A stretch of 37,851 bases of DNA from assembly GCA_023807065.1 (NCBI GenBank), contig JAJJLU010000027.1, positions 1-37,851 of the forward strand, read 5' to 3'. The notes under the pieces were generated by a model, which was given only the letters and a program-made list of their open reading frames with translations, did not search any database and was not told where the DNA came from. A program made the position numbers and the translations under genes. Position 1 is the first letter of the stretch, and the number at the start of each line of letters is the position of its first letter. Positions 27,352-37,489 of the stretch are shown piece by piece. The DNA comes from Isotricha intestinalis. Its lineage: Eukaryota > Ciliophora > Litostomatea > Vestibuliferida > Isotrichidae.

Positions 27352-30300
27352 TTAGATTATATTATTTATATTTTCATAGTTGAAATTAAAAAAATTATCT
27401 TGCCTATTTAAAGTGGCTATATTAGTTAAAACTTGTTTAATAATACCATAATTTTTAAAATGAATAAAATATCCTTCAAATAAACCAGAAATAAACATTT
27501 TAATATTTTTAATTTTAATATCAGAAATTTCTCTATCATCAACAAAAATAAAAAGAGAAAAGTTATTTTCATTTAATTCATGAATAATATGAACACATTC
27601 TTCTCTTGAAGTAAATCTAATATCATCTGCTGAAATAAATAATAAAATAATATTATCACTAATATCTAAAATATCTCTATTACTTTGATTAATTACAGTT
27701 TCAAATATTTTAAATAATTCCAAAAATTCATTTTTAGTATTTGAAAAAGTAGTTTCATTAATTTCAAAAGCTTCTTTATTAGTTTGAATTTTATTAATTA
27801 AATGACTTAATTTCTGAGGTTTAAAATGAATAGGAATTTTTCCATTTTTTGCAAATTGAACAAAAGAAAAAGTGTCTCTCTCATTATTTTCAAAAAATTT
27901 TTGTAAATATTTAACAATAACATCTTTTAATTCAATTCCACATTCTTTTTCGATGGTTTTTTCACTAACACAAATAGTAATTTCTTTTTTAACATTTCTA
28001 ACATTACCTTGATTATTATTAGCATGTAAAGATTGAGTTCCAATAATATTAGCAGATAATAAATTACTGAATTTTCTCATTGAAGAAAAAATAGAATTTC
28101 TTTCTTCTTTTACTAAAACTTTTAATCTAAAATTAATACGACTAACTTGTTTATAATAAAATTTTTTTAATTTAGGTATAATTTCTAATTTCTTTTTATT
28201 TTTTTCAATATATCTCAAAGAAGAAATTAATAATTTACTTGCTTCATTATGTATAGTTTCAATTAAAAAAGGAGAAGTATTAAAAATTTGTAAAATTATC
28301 CAACCAACTGCATTTGGTTTTTCTGCTAATCTTGCTGCTTGAGCAATAGTCATCATAATTTCTTGAAAAACATGATTAAAAATAAATAACATTAATCTTG
28401 GTTCGAAATTTTTAGTTTTTTGCTCTTTAAATAATTTAATTAAATCCATAAATAATATTAATGCTTCATTTAAATATGATATTGCTTTTTTATAATCTTT
28501 TTGATATGCTGTTGATTTACCTATCATTATTAAACAATATATTTCTCTTATTGGATTCATACCTAAATTCTTATTTATTGTTTTTGCTTCTAAAAAAGCT
28601 AAAATTGCTTCTTGTAAATCTTTTTCTGAAAGATTTGGAATTGATTTTACTTTTGAAGCATATACTGGATTATCTTTTATTTCTTTCACTTCAGAATAAT
28701 TACACATTGCATATAAATATAATATTCTCTGTTTTAATAATCTTGCTTTTATTAATGGAATTATTGACTCATTTAATTTTTTAAATGTTGTATAATCATT
28801 TATATATGATATATCACTATATCTTTGAATTATATCTTTTAATTCATATTGATTTTCTCCTAATTCAGAAGCTAATTTATTTTCTTTTTTTTTTAAGAAA
28901 TCTAATAAATATTTTAATTCTCTTTTTGTTATTTGATAATTTTTTGTTTCTCAAATGAGAATATGCTAAAACTAAATAACATACATTTCTAGCATCATCT
29001 TCTTTAATACTTTGAATAAATTGTAAAAATTCTTCTTTATAACATGAAATTTCTTCTCCTGAAGCAATAATATTTTTTAAAGCTATTACTTTTTTCATTG
29101 AATTAAATATATCTCCTAAAATTTTCATATCTTTCGTTTTATGTTCATAATTTTGGGTGAATATAATTTTAAAATAATTTTCTTGGAATTTTTCAATTGA
29201 ATCAATATGTCTTTTTTCAAAATTTTGTAATTCTGTAATTTCTTCTCCTTCATTAAATATTTTTAATTCATTTTTTATTTTAGATAAAGTTGAAAGAATA
29301 TGTTCAAGAATAATTCTACATATCATAAAACTTGAAAAAATTATACCACAAGAAAAAACAATAAAATAACAAGTAACTTTAAATATTTTATTTCCCATTA
29401 TTTTTCTACTTGTTTTATACCAATCTTTATCTGTAATACGAGTCATTGAAACTGTATAAAATATTATATCTCTTTGATTTATATTTTCTCCAAAATAATT
29501 TTTTGTTATATTTACTTTTTTTATATAAATTGGACTTATTGTTATTTGCATTAATGCTTCACCATCACATTTAACTTTTAAATTAAATAATTTTGTTTTA
29601 CAATAAGTTTTTTTAACTAAAAAAGAAATCGTGTTATTATTAAAATCATTATAAAAATTTTCATTCAAAGATTCTATTTTTTCATTTATAATATTTCTAA
29701 TTGAAATATATTCTTTTTCTATTTTTTTTGTATCAATTGTATTTCTAAAATTTTCATTAGAATAAATATCATAATATAAAATATTAAATAATTTCATTCT
29801 TCTATAATCATTTATATTAAAAGAAGTATTATTAAAATAATCATTAGTATTAAAATCATTTCTAGAAAAATGAAAAACAAAATATTTTTCATCTGAATTT
29901 TCTTCTAAAAATTGTTGATAAATTAAAAAATTACTAACTTCATCTTTGCTTTCAAAAGAATATTGTTTTAAATAAACTTGAAATTCAAATTCAGAGCAAA
30001 CAATAGAATTATTATCATAAGGGACTCTTAAGCAAACAGACATTCCTATATTTTTTAAATAAGGATAAAAATTCATAAATAAAATTTCATCAATATTTTT
30101 TAAAGAATTTAAACAAGAAGGAAAATTATTTTCATTACAATCAAAAAGAGAATAAAGAAAAGATTCATTAGGCAATTGAACAGGATAAATAAAATAATCA
30201 GAATCAGCGTATAAAAACCATCTTAAATGTTGTGAATTTTCTCTTTCAACAATAAAATCTCTTATAAAAAGTGATTTAAATAAAGAAATTAAATAACATA

Positions 30301-30835
30301 TTTTAGTTTCATTTTCATCATTTAAATTTGAATCATTACCTGAAAAACCAATAAAATTCATTACTTTTAATTCTAATAATACATCTATTATTTCTGATTC
30401 TCCTTCATAATCTTTTAAAAGCTTTTGTTTAATTCCCATTGTTCCATCTTCATTTATATATTCTTTAAAAAATTCATTTAATAAAAAATCTGTTGTATTA
30501 ACATTAATTATACAATTTTTATAACTTTTATAATATTCACTTTCTTTATTTATTTTTGGAGAATCTTCATTTGAATAATCTAGTAAAAGTAAATGTTTTC
30601 CTATATATATCATTTCTTCTGTTAATCTATTTATATTTTCTATTAATGTATATGATATTTGAAAATTTAAATTTTGGATTTTTTGAAATGAATTTTCTTT
30701 CACTTTTTCTATTACATCTGTTAAAACTGAACTATGGTAAAATGTTATAAATATTGTTGTAGAGATTTCTAGGATTACTATAAATAAGAAAAAATAAATA
30801 AATATTTTTGCAAATATTTGATATACCACTTTCAT
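27352..30835 (-). CDS. Large two-pass receptor-like protein: Cache-like, TPR-like and VWA-like parts, split by a frame break
   Basis: Two long frames (30835-28877, 652 residues; 28707-27352, 451) are one gene: skipping one base gives 1,160 codons plus stop. TM1 is at residues 8-31 (IFIYFFLFIVILEI), TM2 at about 485-511 (VTCYFIVFSCGIIFSSFMI). Between them, about 450 residues lie outside or in a vacuole and read like a Cache sensor (WFLYADSDYFIYPVQLPNES). The cytosolic side has a coiled helix, TPR-like helices (CYLVLAYSHLRNK; KKAISYLNEALILFMDLIKL) and a VWA-like fold (ITICVSEKT, DTFSFVQFAK, NIILLFISADD, FSLFIFVDDREI). The DxSxS metal site of VWA is absent (CVSEKTI). The frame 2 sequence upstream of its first Met is coding-like back to about 28945. 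A signal receptor is inferred; the ligand is unknown. Confidence 0.75.
28885..28945 (-). other. Region of the frame break in the Cache/TPR/VWA gene
   Basis: Upstream frame is sound to LAYSHLRNK; downstream frame is sound from about DFLKKKENKLASELGE. The one-base surplus lies between. Two candidate sites exist: 6 A (T run 28940-28945) or 10 A (T run 28885-28894). The second frame is blocked by TGA just before the first site, so the break cannot lie further upstream. Confidence 0.65.
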
Positions 30836-31266
30836 AATAATACAAATAATAGAAATAAATTAAATTTAAAAAAAATTTAATTATTTTAAAAGATGATTTA
30901 AAGAAAAAAAATTAGTTATGAATTATTTTTATAAAAGAGAATAACTTAATATTTATTGAAAATTAATACTATTATTAAATCATATAATTATAAATATGTA
31001 TAAAACATGAGTTTCTGAAAAAAACTAAAAATTAAAAATTATACCTTATTAATTTTATAATATGGTTTTTGTTTTAAAAAGATTTTTTTCATAGAGTTAA
31101 AATTATTTAACATTATCTTTCTTTTCTCATTTAAAAAAAGTAAATATAAAAAAATATAATCTAATTAAAAACATAATAATAATATATTATTAACAAAAAT
31201 AAAAAAAAAATAAAAAAATTAATAAATATAAAATCAGTTATGAAACAAAAAAAATTATTTTTAACC
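30836..31266. other. Intergenic region
   Basis: This 431-nt spacer lies between two minus-strand genes (the LC8-like gene 3' end and the promoter of the receptor-like gene). AT-rich with A runs; no gene, repeat or RNA is visible. Confidence 0.4.
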
Positions 31267-31755
31267 TTAAGAACGAAAAACTAAGAAATATTTTCTAGAT
31301 TCTTCCAATTGGAAATAATAGATAAATTTAGCATCAAAAGTGACAGAAGCGGTGAATTGTTTTCCAATAATAACTTGCCAAACACCATTTTCTTCAATTT
31401 CTTCATTAGAAACAGAAGGTTGAATTAAATCAATATCAAAATCTAATCTTTCTTTTAATTTTGCACATAATTCTTTATCAGTAATTGGTTTTTGCTCAGT
31501 TGCTCCTTGCATTATTTCTGCAATATATGTTACAATTCTATCTATTGGTTTTTTTTTTTCTTCTTTTTGTTCTTCACCTTCTTCTCCTTCTTCTTTCTTC
31601 TCTTCTTCATGTTCTTTTTCTTCTTCTGGATTTTCACCTTCTTCTTCAAATGATTTTAATTTCACTTCTGGATCTTCATATAATAATTTGTATTTTGGAA
31701 TTACTAATTGTTGTACTTCTTGTTCATCTTCATCGTCATCGTAGTTGTCTCTCAT
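31267..31755 (-). CDS. LC8/DYNLL-family dynein light chain with acidic N-terminus
   Basis: A 162-residue protein. Residues 1-68 are extremely acidic, with Glu/Lys runs from about 36. Residues 70-162 read as a diverged LC8: a helical part (DRIVTYIAEIMQGAT, KELCAKLKERLDFD) followed by the strand block VWQVIIGKQFTASVTFDAKFIYYFQLEE (about 125-152). This lines up with the [23 protein letters not shown] block of LC8 and its DNAL4-like relatives. LC8 proteins are homodimer hubs in dynein arms and radial spokes. The gene is divergent from SF-assemblin across 94 nt, which supports a cilium or basal-body role. The family is recognised by pattern, so the exact branch is uncertain. Confidence 0.75.
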   Translation of the reverse strand: MRDNYDDDEDEQEVQQLVIPKYKLLYEDPEVKLKSFEEEGENPEEEKEHEEEKKEEGEEGEEQKEEKKKPIDRIVTYIAEIMQGATEQKPITDKELCAKLKERLDFDIDLIQPSVSNEEIEENGVWQVIIGKQFTASVTFDAKFIYYFQLEESRKYFLVFRS

Positions 31756-31849
31756 TTTTTTTTTTTATAATTTTTTTTTTATTTTGAGTTTTTTTTTTTT
31801 TGAATTTTTTTTTTAAATTTTTTTTAATTTTTATTTTAAATTATTTTCT
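31756..31849. promoter_or_regulatory. Short divergent promoter, LC8-like / SF-assemblin
   Basis: Only 94 nt separate the two ATGs, and they consist largely of T runs broken by A. Both promoters and both leaders must fit in this space, so a shared bidirectional promoter is likely (inference). Confidence 0.6.
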
Positions 31850-32587
31850 ATGAGTAAAATGGATAGATTTTCTAAAATAAGTGAAAAAATATCTCAAATA
31901 TCTAAAAACGGCGAAGGAAAAAATCCTCAAAAATTTGAAAAAATAGAGAATAAAATTGTAGAAGTAGAAGACAATTTTAATTCAAACTTAGAATCTTTGG
32001 AGCAAAAATATAATATATTAAAAGAGCAAATAGGTAAATTTTCAAAATTAATAGAAGAAGATAAGCAAAACAAAGAAAAAATTCAGAATAAAAATTCTGA
32101 TGATTTAAAGCAATTTGAGAGTAAAATAAAAGGAATGATGAATGAAGAAAGAGAATTTTTAAAAAATTACGTGGATAATATGGTAAATAAAATAGAAGAA
32201 TTAATATCAAAATATGATAAAGAATCAAAAGATGAAAGTGATATTATTAAATCAAAAATTGAAGGAATTAAAAATTATATGAATACAGAATTACCGAATT
32301 TAAATTCTAAAATTGAAGAAGAAAATGAAGAAAGAGTTAATAATATTAAACAATTAGTTGATCAAATGAATCAACAATTTGGAGAAGTTCATGAATTAAT
32401 TGAAAATGAAAAAAAAAAAAGAGAAGAATCTGAAAGTTCTTTTATTCAAAATTTAGAAGAAATAATGCAAAAAGTTAAAAGTGAATTTGCTAAAGAAAAA
32501 AAACAAAGAGAAGAATTTGAAGAAAATGTTTTTAATTTAATTGAAGATACTTGTACTAAATTAGCAAGTAGTAATTTAGAAGGATAA
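31850..32587 (+). CDS. SF-assemblin / beta-giardin family striated fibre protein
   Basis: A 245-residue, almost wholly coiled-coil protein. It starts MSKMDRFSKISEKISQISKNG, a short Ser-rich head, and then heptads run from about residue 28 to 240 with no proline-rich breaks, ending KLASSNLEG. Head, length (usual 270-300), the ERREFLKNYVDNMVNKIEELI-like segment and the EEENEERVNNIKQLVDQMN segment fit SF-assemblin and beta-giardin. These proteins form 2-nm filaments of striated rootlet fibres beside basal bodies. A 12-A run at 32409-32420 in the same GAA(n)GA context as the DENN-DUF547 break is read without a shift. Divergent from the LC8-like gene. Confidence 0.88.
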   Translation: MSKMDRFSKISEKISQISKNGEGKNPQKFEKIENKIVEVEDNFNSNLESLEQKYNILKEQIGKFSKLIEEDKQNKEKIQNKNSDDLKQFESKIKGMMNEEREFLKNYVDNMVNKIEELISKYDKESKDESDIIKSKIEGIKNYMNTELPNLNSKIEEENEERVNNIKQLVDQMNQQFGEVHELIENEKKKREESESSFIQNLEEIMQKVKSEFAKEKKQREEFEENVFNLIEDTCTKLASSNLEG

Positions 32588-33314
32588 AAAGAATTATTTT
32601 GAAATTCTATTTTTTAATACTTTAAACTATTTAAAACTTTATTTTTTTTTGGATTGGATTTTTTAGGGATTATATATTTTTTTTTAAAAGAAATATTTAA
32701 TTTGATTCTTCAATTCCTTTTTTCATTTCTTTAAATTTTCACATTTCATATAATATCGGATTGAAAATTTGAATAATTTTAATTAAACCACAATTACTTT
32801 TTTCTTTTTCTCTCTCAATTTCATTTTAATATTTCTTTTTCACTATTATCTTTCCCGTCAAAAATATTCTTTAAATTGTTTCAATAAAATTTATAATGAT
32901 ATTTAAACGTAAATTCATATATGAAAATAATAAAACTAAAATATAATCAATAAAACCATATTTATTAGTTTTTTTTAAGTCATTATGTCACTTTTTTTTA
33001 AATGAAATGTATTTTTAAAAGGCATTTCAAAATTTATAATATTTTAAAATATTTTATTTTATTAAAATATAAATTAAAATAATTATTTATCGGTCTTGAT
33101 ATACATTTTAAACAAATATTTAGTAAATTATTTTAAAAATAAAAAAATATTTTATCAACAATATACAAAACAAAATTTTTTTTAAATGACTTTATAAATG
33201 ATAATACTCATATAATAAATTGTTTCTTTATCTACATAAACAAAACTCATTATGTTGTAATTATTAATAAAAAAATTTTTTATCAAATAGTAAAAAATAT
33301 ATTAAAAATCATTT
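32588..33314. other. Convergent 3' spacer
   Basis: This is 727 nt between the convergent SF-assemblin and Mei2-like genes. T runs lie near 32640 and 32670, and A/T palindromic stretches lie near 33040-33080. I see no coding frame and no RNA gene. Confidence 0.4.
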
Positions 33315-34592
33315 TTACTTTTCATATATTACATTCTGAGAATTAAAAGTAAATTTTTTATCTTCTTTCCCTTCATTTTCAATAATAAAATGAATATAAG
33401 GATAAACATTTCTAAATTTTTCATAAAATTTAAAAGGAATAACAATATTAGGAAGAGGATTTGGAGTAGGTAAAATTAAAGGTCTTTTATCTTCACTATC
33501 AAAAAATAAAACTTTACCTTTTTCAAAATGAGAAATTAAATCTTTTTTTCCTTGAATTTTAGCATAAAGTAATTCACAAGTTTTTTCACTATTAAATTTT
33601 TTCCATTTTTTTCCTCTATATAAATCATAGAAATTTATTATATGAAATGAATCTACAAAATTTATAAAAGCAAAACCTAAATTACATTTATTTCCATAAT
33701 CAATTGGTAAATAAAATAAATCATATTTATTTTTAAAGTCTTTGTTTATTTCATCTAAAAATGTATTTATTGTATATTTATTTGGAATGTTTTTAATCAT
33801 TAATGTTGTTCTTTTATCTATTCCTTTTATTATTAAATCTATATCTATTATATTATGTTCCTTTTCTTCTTCTTGTAAATTTTGTGAAGATAATTTCCTT
33901 TTTGATATATTATTTTTTGTGTTTTTATGGTTTTTCTTAAATTTATTTTTCATGTTGTTTAATATAATTTCATCATTTGCTTTTTGATGATTTATATTTA
34001 TTGAAAAAAATTTATTTGAATTATTATTTAAATTATAATTACTATTAGAATTAAAATTTGAATGAAAAAAATTATTGTTGTTGAAAGATTGAATATGATG
34101 AAATAAATTATTATTCATTAAATTCATTTGATTATTATGCATTTGAATAAAATCAAAATTAGAATTAGAATATTTATTAAAAGGACTCATAAAATTAAAA
34201 TTCGAATTTACTTTAGGAGTTGCATAAACTTGATTAAAATAATATATTTTATTATTATTTTCAATAGGAGTATGAGAAAATTGAGGATTATGTTTTTTAA
34301 AAAAATGAAATTTATCATTTTTATTTTCAGTTAAAGCAAAAAAATTTTGATTTGAATTTCTTAATTTTGATATATCATAAGAAAAAGTTTGTGAATTTCT
34401 TATTGGATTTGGAGTTGGAGTTGTATTTAAAGAAGAATTTTCTTCAAAAGAATCATCATTTTCTTTAAATTTTTGCTCATTCAAAACTTTATCAATTTCA
34501 TCATTTAATTCATCAAATTCATAATCACAACTATTGTCTTCTATATTTATATTTAATTCGGAATATTTTTTTTTATCTTGAGTAAATGACAT
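33315..34592 (-). CDS. Mei2-type RNA-binding protein
   Basis: A 425-residue protein. The C-terminal RRM at about residues 260-357 is of the Mei2 kind (RRM_2): TTLMIKNIPNKYT (RNP2-like), the YDLFYLPIDYGNKCNLGFAFINF block (RNP1) and HIINFYDLYRGKKWKKF, with CELLYAKIQGKKDLISHFE after it. These features are typical of plant and yeast Mei2 C-terminal RRMs. Mei2 proteins bind RNA and commit cells to meiosis; in ciliates this would be conjugation. The first 240 residues are Asn/Ser/Phe-rich and disordered, with a few phosphosite-like TPTPNP segments. No further RRM is present. It lies upstream of the AMPK beta gene on the same strand order. Confidence 0.9.
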   Translation of the reverse strand: MSFTQDKKKYSELNINIEDNSCDYEFDELNDEIDKVLNEQKFKENDDSFEENSSLNTTPTPNPIRNSQTFSYDISKLRNSNQNFFALTENKNDKFHFFKKHNPQFSHTPIENNNKIYYFNQVYATPKVNSNFNFMSPFNKYSNSNFDFIQMHNNQMNLMNNNLFHHIQSFNNNNFFHSNFNSNSNYNLNNNSNKFFSININHQKANDEIILNNMKNKFKKNHKNTKNNISKRKLSSQNLQEEEKEHNIIDIDLIIKGIDKRTTLMIKNIPNKYTINTFLDEINKDFKNKYDLFYLPIDYGNKCNLGFAFINFVDSFHIINFYDLYRGKKWKKFNSEKTCELLYAKIQGKKDLISHFEKGKVLFFDSEDKRPLILPTPNPLPNIVIPFKFYEKFRNVYPYIHFIIENEGKEDKKFTFNSQNVIYEK

Positions 34593-34738
34593 TTTTTCAC
34601 TTTTTTTTATTTTTTTATAAAAAAAATTTTTGTATATTAAAAATAATTACTATTTTAAAAAGAATTAATTAAAATAAAAATATAATTACCTAAAATAATA
34701 GTAATTTATTTCTTTTAAACCAACTATTTTTACAAATA

Positions 34739-35662
34739 TTAATTAATTTTCCCTTTTGGGTGACAATATATTATAGATGCAAATTTACTTCTAATTCTTA
34801 AAGTTGCATTAATTTTTATATAATTTTTAGAATCTTTACTATTCATAAATAAATGATTTAAATATACATGACTGGGTATTTTAACTGATTTAAAAGTTTC
34901 TCTAATTAAATTATTTTTTAATATATTATATAAATATTTTTCTTTAAAAGAAGAATAATTTGAAAAATTAATAAGATTTACAAAAGATTGAGGTAAATTT
35001 GGAGGTTCTTCATTTAATTGTTCTTTTTTAGGATGATGAAAACCATATTTTTTTCTCATTTCTTCATTTAAATTAATTAAAGCATTATTATTATGATTTT
35101 TTTTAACTCTATTATTTTTATCAATTAAATTATTATTAGGAATAGTATCAGTGGTTTTTAAATTTTCTTTTTCTTTATTTTTTTCAATGAACAATTTTGA
35201 ATTGTCAATATAATTATTAGTATTATTATTATTATCTGTTTTTGTTTCATAATAAGAAGAACATTTCCAAACATTATCAATAATAAATTTAAATTGATAT
35301 TCTCCTTTAGGTAAATATAATATTAATTCATAATTATTTGTTTTTTGATTTAAAGCCATTGCAAATCGATGACTCCAACCACAAAAAGAACCAGTAATAA
35401 TAATATTAGTTCCTCCTTCTTTCCATTCAAATAAAGTTGGAATTTTTATTTCATTTGTTTTATCTGTTTCATTTTTCTCACTTAATGAATTACTTGTTAA
35501 ACTACTTCCATTTAATGATGTTGTATCTGTTGTTATGCCTTTATATGATGATGAATCATTATAATCTATACTTAATGTGTTATTTTCTTTATTATTATTT
35601 TTATTTTTTTCTTTTTTATTATTTCCTTTTAAGGAATTTGATAAACTGTGTTGACTTCCCAT
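34739..35662 (-). CDS. AMP-activated protein kinase beta subunit
   Basis: A 307-residue protein. It begins MGSQHSLSNS, so Gly2 with Ser6 fits the N-myristoylation consensus known for AMPK beta. Residues about 74-135 form the CBM48 glycogen-binding module (PTLFEWKEGGTNIIITGSFC, GEYQFKFIIDNVWKC). Residues about 218-305 are the C-terminal ASC domain that bridges alpha and gamma: EPPNLPQSFVNL, PSHVYLNHLFM, and a final basic beta strand (ASIIYCHPKGKIN). The 60-residue Asn-rich linker between CBM48 and ASC is lineage-typical. Linked to carbon storage and energy status, so to the carbohydrate theme of PPDK. No odd changes are seen except that linker. Confidence 0.9.
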   Translation of the reverse strand: MGSQHSLSNSLKGNNKKEKNKNNNKENNTLSIDYNDSSSYKGITTDTTSLNGSSLTSNSLSEKNETDKTNEIKIPTLFEWKEGGTNIIITGSFCGWSHRFAMALNQKTNNYELILYLPKGEYQFKFIIDNVWKCSSYYETKTDNNNNTNNYIDNSKLFIEKNKEKENLKTTDTIPNNNLIDKNNRVKKNHNNNALINLNEEMRKKYGFHHPKKEQLNEEPPNLPQSFVNLINFSNYSSFKEKYLYNILKNNLIRETFKSVKIPSHVYLNHLFMNSKDSKNYIKINATLRIRSKFASIIYCHPKGKIN

Positions 35663-35746
35663 TTCTTGTGAAAATAATTTATTAAATAAGAATTATATTA
35701 AAATTAAATTTATCATTTTTGAAAAATATCTTAAAAAAATATAAGT

Positions 35747-37489
35747 TTAATTATTTTGAACAATACTATCTATATTTATTTTATCATCATCACATTTTAT
35801 ACATGGGACATTATCTATATTTGAAAAAGATTTATTATTACCATTATTAATAAATTCATTATTAATTATTGATATACTAATATCTATATTACTATTTGAA
35901 ATTTTGGTTATATCTAAATGAAAAGGTTCATTATTAAGACTATTATTATTATAATTATTAAAATTATTATTTTTATGATTACTTATCTCATCCTTTTTTT
36001 GTTTTATATTTTTATCATGATTAGTAAAATTATATATTCTAGAATTATTATTTATTCTATCTAAAACTTCATCAAAATTTTCTAAATTATTTACTATTTG
36101 AATTTGATTGTTTGATAAAGAATAAGATGTATCTAATTCTCTGATTTCAAATAAATTTGAAATATAATTTAAATATCTTTTTTTATCCATAATAAATTCA
36201 TCTTTATTATCACTTATATTATTATTATCTTTATATAATATTTGAAAATTCTTTTTTATTATTTCTAGAGATTCAATAAATTTCTCTTCATTTATATTGT
36301 TATTAATTATATTTAAAATTTCTTCATTTAAATATTTAATTTGTTTATTTGAAAGAAAATAATACATATCATTTTTAAAATCCTTTGAAAAAGTTAAATA
36401 TTCTCTTAAAAATATTTCAATATTTTTTATTTCTAAAATTTCAAAAAATTTGATTTCATTATCACTCATAATATTATCAAATCCATTCATTATTTCAAAT
36501 TCTTTATAACCATTTCCATTAGAATAATCATTAATAATATGATAATTATTATAATTAGTTTGAATTTTACTTAATTTATATTGATTATAAATATGTATTA
36601 AACAACAACCTTTCAGTATAGGAATAAATTTTATTAAAAATATTTTTCTTGGATAAGTTGCTCTACATTCTAATTTAATTAAATAATTTTTTAAATTTTC
36701 CTCATTTGAAATAAAGAAATTTTCTTTTTCATAATTTTGTTTTAAATGATGACAATGATATAATATTTCTTCCCATAATTTGTTATTTTTCGAAATTGAT
36801 TGAAACAAATTTTTTTTTGAAGAATTAAATATATCAAATAAAATTTTATTTGAACTTAATTCTAATAATAAACTTGTTTGATATTCTATATTATTTGATA
36901 ATATTATATTTTTTCTTTTACTTATTTTTAAATATAAAAATTCAAAGTTTTTTATTAATGGAATTAGAAACAATTCTTTAAATATATCTTTAAATAGCTT
37001 TTCTTTTATTTTCACAAGTTTTTTTAAATTATAATATGAAATTACTAAATGTAATAATAGAATTTTTGTAATTTGATTTTCTGGATTATTTAAGAAAATT
37101 CCTATAAAATAAAAATTAATTTTTTCAATTTGTAATATTTCTATTATATTATTTTTATTAATAATTTTCTCGAAATTTATTTTCTTCATATTCTTTTCAT
37201 TTCTTTTCAATTTGTTAATTATATCTAAAATTAATGTAATGAATTTTGATTCTTGAAAAATTTTTTTTTCTGTCAAATCAACTTGTAAATATATTTTATT
37301 TGTTTCTTTTGATATAATAATAAAAGATAAGAAATTATTAAATAAAATTGAATTCAATGAATTCTGAGATAGGAAACTTTGTGAAGAATTGATATTAATA
37401 GTATTTATAATTTTCCTATAAGTTTCAAGAAATTCGGAATAATTCTTTGATTTTATAGTTTGTTTTTTAAATCCATCTAAATTTCTCAT
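35747..37489 (-). CDS. Asn-rich protein of unknown function, possibly longin-like N-terminus
   Basis: A 580-residue protein that begins MRNLDGFKKQTIKSKNYS. Residues about 50-190 read as alternating beta/alpha segments: FLSFIIISKETNKIYLQVDL, KFITLILDIINKL, INFYFIGIFLNNPENQITKI and LLLHLVISYYNLKKL. This order resembles the longin fold of trafficking proteins (SNARE, AP sigma), but no diagnostic motif confirms it. The middle (about 200-400) is helical, with CRATYPRKIFLIKFIPILKG as its least biased part. The C-terminal 130 residues are Asn-rich, with a CIKC near the end (about residue 563). It is the last gene before the right telomere and is transcribed away from it. Function not known. Confidence 0.6.
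   Translation of the reverse strand: MRNLDGFKKQTIKSKNYSEFLETYRKIINTININSSQSFLSQNSLNSILFNNFLSFIIISKETNKIYLQVDLTEKKIFQESKFITLILDIINKLKRNEKNMKKINFEKIINKNNIIEILQIEKINFYFIGIFLNNPENQITKILLLHLVISYYNLKKLVKIKEKLFKDIFKELFLIPLIKNFEFLYLKISKRKNIILSNNIEYQTSLLLELSSNKILFDIFNSSKKNLFQSISKNNKLWEEILYHCHHLKQNYEKENFFISNEENLKNYLIKLECRATYPRKIFLIKFIPILKGCCLIHIYNQYKLSKIQTNYNNYHIINDYSNGNGYKEFEIMNGFDNIMSDNEIKFFEILEIKNIEIFLREYLTFSKDFKNDMYYFLSNKQIKYLNEEILNIINNNINEEKFIESLEIIKKNFQILYKDNNNISDNKDEFIMDKKRYLNYISNLFEIRELDTSYSLSNNQIQIVNNLENFDEVLDRINNNSRIYNFTNHDKNIKQKKDEISNHKNNNFNNYNNNSLNNEPFHLDITKISNSNIDISISIINNEFINNGNNKSFSNIDNVPCIKCDDDKINIDSIVQNN

Noticed and set aside
28940..28990. A 19-nt intron GTATGT...TTTTAG as the cause of the frame change in the receptor gene
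   Set aside because: It would remove the well-formed CYLVLAYSHL helix and lead straight into an in-frame TGA.
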